A stretch of DNA of 64,000 bases from Puccinia triticina (lineage: Eukaryota; Basidiomycota; Pucciniomycetes; Pucciniales; Pucciniaceae): contig NC_070564.1 of NCBI RefSeq assembly GCF_026914185.1, forward strand, positions 6,696,001 through 6,760,000. The letters run 5' to 3'. How positions within the stretch are numbered: the stretch's first letter is position 1; every line of letters begins with the position of its first letter. A program made the translations under genes and the position numbers. Of the stretch, positions 57,020 to 64,000 are shown piece by piece. The notes beneath the pieces were generated by a model. The model saw nothing but the letters and a program-made list of their open reading frames with translations, did not search any database and was not told where the DNA came from.

Positions 57020-57500
57020 CAGACAAAATGCAGCCATTCCAAAAAAGCTTGGCTTCTTTGGAAGGAATTTCTGCTGGAAATTACCTCTGGATTTGCCAAT
57101 GTATGTGCATCCAACATCAAAGTTGGACACATGATATTCATGCCTGCGAGTGCAGTCGCTTGCAGGATGCCACCAATGAAGCCGTTTGGTAGCAAAAAAA
57201 AAAACCACCGGCCGCTGGGACCAGCACCATCCAACCTTGCAAACAGGAGCAGGATGGCATCCAGGGTAGAATCAGCCAAATTGCTCAATTCTGAACTCAG
57301 AATTAGGAAAAAATGAAAGGAGATAAATGATTGAGGTTATCTGGCTTCTGTATATGCATCCTGCATACAAGAATGAGGTGGGCATGAATATACATATGTC
57401 CAACCTTGCCAGTGATTATTGGCAAATCCAATACAACGTTTGGGTGGAAATTCCTTCCAACAAAGCCAAGCTTTTTGGGGATGGCTGTACCACAAACAAT
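57020..57500. mobile_element. foldback element, arms about 150 bp
   Basis: GCAGCCATTCC, AAAAGCTTGGCTT, GGAAGGAATTTC, TTTGCCAATG and TGTCCAAC-type blocks at 57025-57180 recur inverted at 57345-57500 (for example GGAAATTCCTTCC then AAGCCAAGCTTTTTGGG). Open frames across it are palindromic artefacts. Confidence 0.7.
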
Positions 57501-58061
57501 AATCCACATCTTGTCGTCTCTCAACAAATCCCCCCCTCCAAACTTCCACTATCCTCTATTCCCCAGACTCCTCACTTTCAGGACCACCCCCAAAGGCAGT
57601 GCAACAGCGCAACTCTCCCTTCCAGTAACTGCCAACAGCCCAGCACCGGTTGGAGTTCCACACTGGTCATCAAGATGGTACACAACCCACTCAATGACCG
57701 GCACACACCAGTCATCAAGAGGGTACACAACCCACTCAATGACTGGCACAAGCTAGTTAATCACCCTCTACATTTACACTTAGACTCATCAGATGCCTGG
57801 CCATCTCCTGCTACTTGTGTCCTGCTACTTGTGTGCATTTTTCTCCTTCCCAAACCCAAGATACAAGGTGTGTAGTAAACAAAGTCTTCATCCTGGCAAA
57901 AAAAGTCAAAGTATCACTGTTTTTCAAATGAGCTCCCTCAGAATCTTGAGTGAACAGGCCCAAATGCATGTTCTCATGAAGTTGTTTGGCAAGGCTGGAC
58001 ATCAGTCCTGGATTTTTTCTCAAGGCGAGGTTAGGTATTGTCAGAAACCAAAATGTAAGTT
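57501..58061. other. intergenic, nothing firmly recognised
   Basis: Contains a short tandem doubling around 57665-57750 (GTACACAACCCACTCAATGAC twice). The remainder could be the body of a SINE headed by the tRNA-like sequence that follows, but I cannot show this. Confidence 0.4.
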
Positions 58062-58679
58062 GTGCACTATGGGATTCAAACCCATGTCCTCAAACTTCAT
58101 GAGTGATGCTTTTTACCAACTAACACCACAGGCAAACAGGTGACGTTCCCGCATGCAGCATCACCTGCGCAGTTACTGCGGCCACCAAAATTAGGTGACG
58201 CCGCGTGCGGGAGTGACAGCTGTCTGCCTGTAGCAAGTAGATATTGGTAATGTACCGGAATTTCTGCTGTTATCTACGTGTTACGTTTAATGTTGGTGCG
58301 ATTACGTTATTGCACCACAGGAAGGCCCTTATTTTTATGTTATTCACGTTATCAGGGCACGCATGGCCCCTGATAACAAGCAAATATCAAGGCAAAAACA
58401 GCCTCCAATGGTCTGTTTTTGCGTTGGCCGCTGACATCAAGCAAATTTTGAGGCAAAAACAGCCTTAATCGGTCTGTTTTTGCGTTATCCAGCGGATAAC
58501 GCGATAACGGGCCGCTTTTTTGAGGCCCGTTACATTACACGCGGGGCTTAAAATGCCCCCGTTACTAGTAAAGTAACGGGGAGCCCCGGGTAACAAGGGT
58601 AGTTACGTTACCCAAAAATGTTGGATAACGTAGAGTAACATAACTGCCCTTTGTTGCCTGTAGTGTAAGCTAAGTGCAC
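58062..58679 (-). other. tRNA-like sequence (73 nt) interrupted by a CACTA element
   Basis: Removing the element 58124-58665 and one TAA copy leaves 73 nt on the minus strand with a perfect 7-bp acceptor stem (GTGCACT / AGTGCAC), a 4-bp D stem (GCTT / AAGC), an A-box-like AGTTGGTAAA loop, and a perfect 5-bp T stem (ATGGG / CCCAT) around TTTGAAT. The anticodon stem is poor (two mismatches near the loop) and no sensible anticodon with U33 results. It is best read as a tRNA-derived relic or SINE head, not a working tRNA gene. Confidence 0.7.
58124..58665. mobile_element. CACTA-type element (542 bp) inside the tRNA-like sequence
   Basis: The left end CACCACAGGCAAACAG and right end GTTGCCTGTAGTG are inverted, flanked by TAA on both sides (58121-58123, 58666-58668). 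The interior has an inverted CCCGCATGC...GCGTGCGGG block and a tandem unit GGCAAAAACAGCC...GGTCTGTTTTTGCG repeated twice. Confidence 0.82.
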
Positions 58680-59099
58680 TGTTGCATCTGGTGCTCAATT
58701 CACTGGACGGTTACCAAAGTTTGTGCATTTGACATATATCCTGGGATCAAGTCTTACATGTGTTTACATTGCTTGTCATTTTACCAGGGTCAAGCTCAGT
58801 TGTCTTTGGGTGACAGGCTGCATAAGAGCAGAATTAATTATAACAGGGATTTGCACTAAAAATGATGTTTTACAGACCTCAGGCTTGGCTCTTGCAAGCC
58901 CCCATCTTCAACGGGTTATTGTGAGCAGGGAATGAGGAAATGTGATGATCTAAGAGCATCAAAAATTAGACAAGATGCTGGGCTTTCATAATATGGTATT
59001 TTTAGCCATTCCTCTCAGGCCTAAATCACTGATACCGCATATGGAAGTACCTCCGGTGGAGGCGCTCGTGTTGTGTCTCTCGGTTGATTAACCCAGAAG
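58680..59099. other. intergenic, nothing recognised
   Basis: Short AT-rich stretch between the tRNA-like relic and the Mutator-like copy B. Confidence 0.5.
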
Positions 59100-59108
59100 A
59101 GTCAGACC

Positions 59109-60272
59109 CTAACTTAACTAAGTCCCTCTCTATGTGGAGGGGGGACGCTGTCCTGCAGGGACCCTCCAAAGGAGGGACTTATGCACTATGTTGCCCCTCT
59201 TGCCTGAGAGCATCAGGAAAATTGAGCTTTTTTTTCAATCTGCTGTACAGCTGCCATCTCTTATTGGGTGACTACAAAGTCACTCAGCAAAATGAGGGGC
59301 TTATCCAGGAGAATCTCTGTGTCTCCTTCTTGAACTTGTGAGGGCCTTCAGTGCTTGTTTAATTGTGTGTTTTCCAATTTTGTTCCTCCAAAGAGACTGA
59401 AACAACAAATCCTGTAACAACTGCCACATCTCATGGAACAAAGATTCCGCATGAAATACAGCAGTTGAAATGATTAATCAAAAAGTGTAAAGAACCATTG
59501 CTACTTAAATATCTATACGCACTCATGGGCTACAGTCATTGAAACAGCATAGTATGTTTCAGCACTGAATACAGTTTGAAAGTGTGGAAGTGCCTGGAAT
59601 TCAAGTGTAATGCCCAAGAGGAAATAAAAAATCTACACATCAGGATAGTGAAGGCAGCTGATGGGATGGAGACAAAAAAAATAGTAGGTACATGGGGACT
59701 GCTTGCGTGGTCCCAGAAATGAAAACTAGAAGGAAAAGCGTTCAGAGACGAGTGCGTGAGGTTGATTATGAAAAACTGCCCACCAAAAGCTGAAATGCTC
59801 TCAGGCCACGGAGTTGACTTAGCACGTAAGTCCCTCCTTCGGAGGTCCCTGCGCTCCCCCAAGGAGGGAAATTAGGCCCTGTTTGGCACTGATATAATTA
59901 TAGGTGATATAATCGCTGATTAATTGAATAAAAAATACAAAATTCAACATAAAGCCTCCAAATTTTTTTTGTAGGCAACCTACAGTGCTGGTCTCTTCAA
60001 CTTTGAAATCAGATTCAACTGATTCAGCCATCTTCAGCACCATACTACCATTATATCACTTTTGACCAATATGAAGTGATATAATGGTATTATGGTGCTG
60101 AAGACGGCTGGATAAGTTGATTCTGGGTTCACAGTTGAAGAGAAAAGCACTGTAGGTTGCCTACAAAAAAATTTGGAGGCTTTATGTTGAATTTTGTATT
60201 TTTAATTGAATTAACCGGTGATTATATCACCTATATTTATATCAGTGCCAAACAGGGCCTTAGCTAAGTTAG
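59109..60272. mobile_element. Mutator-like element, copy B, carrying a nested Harbinger MITE
   Basis: Same ends as copy A, with a perfect 9-bp duplication AGTCAGACC (59100-59108, 60273-60281). Subtracting the nested MITE and its TTA (388 bp) leaves exactly 776 bp, the length of copy A. I count about 15 substitutions relative to A, roughly half of them CpG to TpG or CpA with B in the derived state. Confidence 0.93.
59875..60259. mobile_element. 385-bp PIF/Harbinger-type MITE nested in copy B
   Basis: The left end GGCCCTGTTTGGCACTGATA and right end TATCAGTGCCAAACAGGGCC are inverted, with TTA on both sides (59872-59874, 60260-60262). Most of the element is one palindrome (AAGCCTCCAAATTTTTTTTG with its partner). 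Confidence 0.92.
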
Positions 60273-60281
60273 AGTCAGACC

Positions 60282-61075
60282 AGAAATTCAGAACACAATT
60301 GAAGGGATAGAATCCCTGGGAATCAAGACCTCTCCAACTGCACCAAATTATCCTTTCTGCAGAGTCCATTGGGCTCTTTGGGGGAGGACGGTCCGCATGG
60401 GCAGAGGACCTTGGCAACTCTCTGTTTTCTGCTTTCTTGCTGAGGGGCCATGATGCTGCAAATACCTACCAGCTCCCCGACTTGGCAAGCTTCAACGTCA
60501 GGCCCGTCGGCGAGCTACATATTTATGTACCTCGCTCGCCCAGGGCTCCCGGCCGGATGGCTGGTCCAAACTCTGCGATTGTCGAGCCCACTTGACAAGT
60601 CAGTAACCTCAGCAAGAACTTCCACCTTGCTGTAAGTCCTTCAAAAGCGTCTCTGTGGGCCAGCAAAGCCTGTTGCGATCCCCACTGGCAGGTTGCCGTG
60701 GAGTCGCGGGAAGGCAAACTCTGAACTATGTACAGCAAACCCATAGTCCTGCTAGTTTTGGCAGATGAATTTGTTTTTGAAAAAAAAAAAAATCCGACAC
60801 AAAAAAATACAGACAAAGTAAGAAAAAAATCTGTTCGTCCGGAGCCTGCATAGACATGCACAACTTGGAGATCGATAGACGAGATTATAGGTAAGATAGA
60901 AACAGAGAAAACATATATATCTGATAGTATCTTATAGAAACACGCATGTATATGTGATTGAGTTTTCGATGGAAGGTCAAACCCTAAGATTTTCGAAGAT
61001 ACAAACAAAAGAAGGTCAAAATTTGAACCACATGGGGGTAGATGTGAACGGACAAAGGAGGAAGAGGGCGCATAC
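60282..61075. other. 3' flank or last exon of SCAMP
   Basis: Candidate acceptors for a last SCAMP exon on the minus strand lie near 60737 (GCAG|GACTATG) and 60630 (ACAG|CAAGG). Neither gives a tail I recognise. Otherwise no gene. Confidence 0.4.
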
Positions 61076-62591
61076 CTTTTGCCGCTACCAAAATAAGCCT
61101 TGAGACCAGTAGTCGCGAATTCGCTTTTAGCCTGATCGAAGGTGTGGCCCTTATCGTGCCAGTGTTTCCAGACCGCTTTCCACATCCATGCGTTACCCAG
61201 AGCTAGGATCGCCCATCCTCCAGTGGCAATAACCCCGAAAACACCGGTGAAGATGCTCCCTCTGCCAAAAGCCGCAATTGTGTTAATTAGGCCTGCTGAC
61301 CCGGTGCCTGGGATTCCTATCAGCATGTAAAAACAAAATGCCACGTGGAAGCCTCCAAAGACTGGCCAGATCGAGAAGCAAATGTGGAAAATAACGAGAG
61401 CAAAAGGTCAACGAGCTGCGAATCACCAGAGATGATGAAGTTAAAAACATACCAAAGTATAGGAGATAGAAGATGGACTAGGAATAAAAGCGCAAGGCTC
61501 GTTAGATTTGACAGGAGTAGCTAAACGGATCTCAAGGAACCACTGACGTGTTCTTTCGCATAGGCATTGTACACGGGCCTGATGAAAATAATAAAACAAA
61601 AGGATTTGGCTTAGTGGTCAAGATGTACTTGGTTGATCGATAGAGAACCGGCTTGTCTAGATGAATAGACTAATAAAATACTAAAGAGGGAAGAGCAAAG
61701 ACAATCTCTTACCTATACCATAGCAGAAAGGAAAGAATTGTGATGACTGATTGAAACCAAACATAAGTTTTAATTATGAAGCGTCCGTACTATCTTTCTT
61801 TGTTTAGAAAAAAGCAACTAACCTGGAAAGTAGAAGATTCCCGAGCCCAGATCTGCACCACCATTTGAGGCCCCACTTGTCAGGAGGAAGATTGAGGTGA
61901 TCATGTTCCATCCTAATACAATAACCAAGAAGAGCCATCCTCGAAAGATTGTTGTGACGTCGGCCCGCTTCTCCATTGGAATCTCTTCGTTAATGTCATG
62001 ATAGAACAGAGGATAACTAGGCATTATTTGTCGGTGATAAAAGGAAAGAAACAGAGTAGATATCAATATGACATGGATGTGGGTTGATTATGATTATGAT
62101 TAGGAAAAATCAAGAAGACCGACAATGGCGGCCAATTATTTTTGCCATAATTTTTTACGTGTTCTTCTCTAGATCCTAGATTGCGTTCGCGCTGTTCGAG
62201 CTCAGCCTCCTTGCGTTTGATCTCAGCTAAGCGAGCGGCCGTATCGTCGCTTCGGCCACTGACAACAGTTGTTGAGGTACCCGGTGTTGGATGGTGGGCT
62301 GAATCGTGGCCTGAATCAAGGTCGTATCCAGTGCTTTCCTGGTAAGCTGCATGCGAGCCTAGTGCTCCCTGAACGCTGGGGTCTTCGAATGGATTGCCAT
62401 CTAGTCCATGGTGCTCGGCTACTGGATCCTGGAATGGGTTTTCATGATGGCCTACGTGTTCAAGCGACCCATTGTGTTATCATCAAGCAAAATAATTTGA
62501 TACTTGTCAGTTTTTTGTATCTCTACTATTAAATGTGTTTGTTGATTAATAATCTCACAGTAGGTGTGGATAGAAAGTGCTCACCAGCCAT
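61076..62591 (-). CDS. secretory carrier membrane protein (SCAMP family), last exon unresolved
   Basis: Exons in phase: 62591-62585 (ATGGCTG), 62451-62124, 62016-61823, 61746-61713, 61578-61548, 61477-61453 and 61361-61076 (905 nt); a final exon must follow the donor at 61075. The N-terminus has two NPF motifs (ENPFQDP, GNPFEDP), typical EH-domain ligands, then a coiled-coil heptad region (ARLAEIKRKEAELEQRERNL). NNWPPFYPLFYHDINEEIP, rebuilt across an intron, is the SCAMP signature before the first membrane span. Spans follow at FRGWLFLVIVLGWNMITSIF, FYFPVITILSFLLWYR, SIFYLLYFGVF...AFCFYMLIGIPG and IFTGVFGVIATGGWAILALG, then the conserved amphipathic end (GHTFDQAKSEFATTG). SCAMPs recycle membrane between Golgi, endosomes and plasma membrane. 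Exons of 7, 25, 31 and 34 nt are unusually small. Confidence 0.9.
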
Positions 62592-64000
62592 CTGTTACAA
62601 AATCCGAGTGGTTTATCAAACAAGGTTGAAGGTGGTATGTTTTTGATGATGATTGGTATAGTTGGGCGGGTTAGAATTTGATGATGTATAGGTCTTCCGA
62701 GTATCCAAATATGTACCTATCGTGCGACGTGTGGCAGGTTTATCGGTCCGGAGTTTTGGAGATGTTGACTGTGACTCCAGGGTGACCTGTTCGAGCAAGG
62801 CGGGCGATGCTAGGGGAACCGGTGTTTGATCGTGACAGTTAAGAGATAGGATATCACAGACCTGTCATGTAGCGGAGCTCGGAACCGGCTGGGGCTCCGT
62901 GGCCGTTGGCCGAGTCCAACTCAACGCAAGTCCCTTCCTTCCGAGGAGGCGCCTCGGAGAGCGTCCCGAAGGACGCGGGGTCGCCCCCCCCGACCCTCCG
63001 ATCGAGAGGCTGTTATAAAGCTCGCGGCCGAGTGTATTATACATACGCACCGGCCGAGGAGAATTCCAACCCGCCCAGTGCGTCAAGGCTATACCGGGCA
63101 GCCGGGCAGCAGGACCCCTCCTCGGCATACAGGTACATGCCAGCACCGACTGGCCGAGTAGGATTCTTCCTCGGCGAGCGGGTACAGGCTTTCCACGGCG
63201 GTTGGCTACAGACTATACCCACTCGGTGGAGATGATTCTTCTTTGGCGAGTGGGTATCTGCAGGTAAGGATGGGACAGACATGAAGCCCTTACCTGAGAA
63301 TATATGTGTGGCCGGAGAGGCATCTTTCTCAACAAATGGTCCAGGCGGCGCGTCAGCTTTCCACCTCCGAGCCAGAGCCAGCTCAAGGAGTAAATGATCC
63401 CGACGTATCGTCCAAACAAGCAGGACGTGAGTCCAACGGTCAACCCCAGATGGCTTTCAGTCCTATGAACGAGTCAAACACACGTTTCGCGACTTGGCTT
63501 CGCTGTTATGCACTCATAGAAATTGGCCTTCTCGCCAGCCATCTCGCTCCCGGGCTGGATTGTCAGCCTTCATCAGCTACATAAGGTTTTATGCCCTCTA
63601 TGTATCTTTGTCCCGCCATCTCTACTTCGACTGACTACTTGGCTGGGCCAACATGGTGGCGAAATGTTGGTCCCACTTATCTTTCCCATCACTACATAAG
63701 GCAACACACCGTCTCCCGCTCTTCACTTGTTTTGTTACCTCACTGCATCGCCAAAGAATCTGTCTTGATCTCTTGATACCATTCAATCATCCTACAGTTT
63801 TGACCTTTGGTCCGTCTCCTCAATCCTCATACCAATTTATAATTATTACTCCCCTTACGCACCTTACTCGTCTATCCGCTCACGTTCCGTGTGCCATCCC
63901 ATTTTGGTATCCTCCACCGGCTGTCCTTCTCATTGGCAATTAAGCCAGCTTGAACCCAACTCACCCTCCGACTTTTCACATCACTTGTTGCTGGACTTAC
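62592..64000. other. SCAMP 5' region and GC-rich repeats; no gene recognised
   Basis: 62930-63010 carries a GC-rich relic of the AAGTCCCTC family (AAGTCCCTTCCTTCCGAGG). 63050-63270 holds two or three diverged copies of a unit with GGCCGAG, GATTCTTC and GGCGAGTGGGTA. From 63590 the sequence is pyrimidine-rich with ACATAAGG, resembling a plus-strand promoter or leader of a gene beyond the window. Open frames are short and unsupported. Confidence 0.45.

Noticed and set aside
57327..57875. 182-codon open frame
   Set aside because: Starts inside a foldback element and continues over a tandem doubling; no domain or compositional support.
60523..61075. Reading the SCAMP frame straight through to 60523
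   Set aside because: A good donor (AAAAG|GTATGC) follows the conserved C-terminal segment, and the extension has no family character; it is more likely intron plus an unresolved last exon.
1..64000. rRNA genes and intact tRNA genes
   Set aside because: No rRNA-like conserved blocks seen. The only tRNA-like fold is split and has a degenerate anticodon arm. A covariance-model scan would be decisive.

Overview
The window looks like nuclear DNA of a rust fungus (Pucciniales, Puccinia-like). Seven recognisable eukaryotic genes carry many short introns of about 50-110 bp, some with very small exons. They sit as islands in a sea of LTR retrotransposons, solo LTRs, nested MITEs, foldback elements and a satellite. 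The taxonomic call is an inference from gene families and architecture, not from a marker gene. I found no rRNA, CRISPR array, plasmid or prokaryotic feature.

Layout. 1-9399: a decayed Ty3/Gypsy element (gag-protease-RT-RNase H-integrase-chromodomain) broken by two insertions, a frameshift and a stop codon, ending in a 660-bp 3' LTR. 9400-12574: a satellite of about 173-bp units that switches orientation in the middle and holds a palindromic MITE. 12575-14986: gene-poor DNA. 14987-17741 (minus): a P-loop ATPase with a C-terminal PD-(D/E)XK-like nuclease domain, resembling Crinkler/CR-type proteins. 18382-21255 (plus): SAGA subunit HFI1/ADA1, then RNA polymerase III subunit RPC17. 22199-26589 (minus): a large disordered protein with one microcephalin-like BRCT domain. 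27170-33235: repeats only. 33236-34113 (minus): a small unknown protein. 34114-39340: two hAT-type elements with palindromic GC-rich arrays, one split by a solo LTR, and a foldback element next to CPA1. 39550-41359 (plus): arginine-specific carbamoyl-phosphate synthase small subunit. 42625-46200: a CACTA element, a stop-interrupted lineage-specific ORF and small MITEs. 46715-48336 (minus): a type II membrane glycosyltransferase-like protein. 49195-50994 (minus): UFD1. 51172-60281: dense nested transposons, including two 776-bp Mutator-like copies with perfect 9-bp target duplications and a 73-nt tRNA-like sequence split by a CACTA element. 61076-62591 (minus): a SCAMP membrane-traffic protein. 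62592-64000: GC-rich, promoter-like DNA.

The genes are housekeeping functions (transcription, arginine synthesis, ubiquitin-proteasome, secretion) with no operon-like logic. The informative structure is in the repeats. Several elements could be delimited to the base by rejoining the reading frame, tRNA or element they interrupt and by their target-site duplications. The most unusual items are the inverted satellite, the hAT elements filled with palindromes, the CpG-biased decay between the two Mutator-like copies, the split tRNA-like sequence and the ATPase-nuclease gene.
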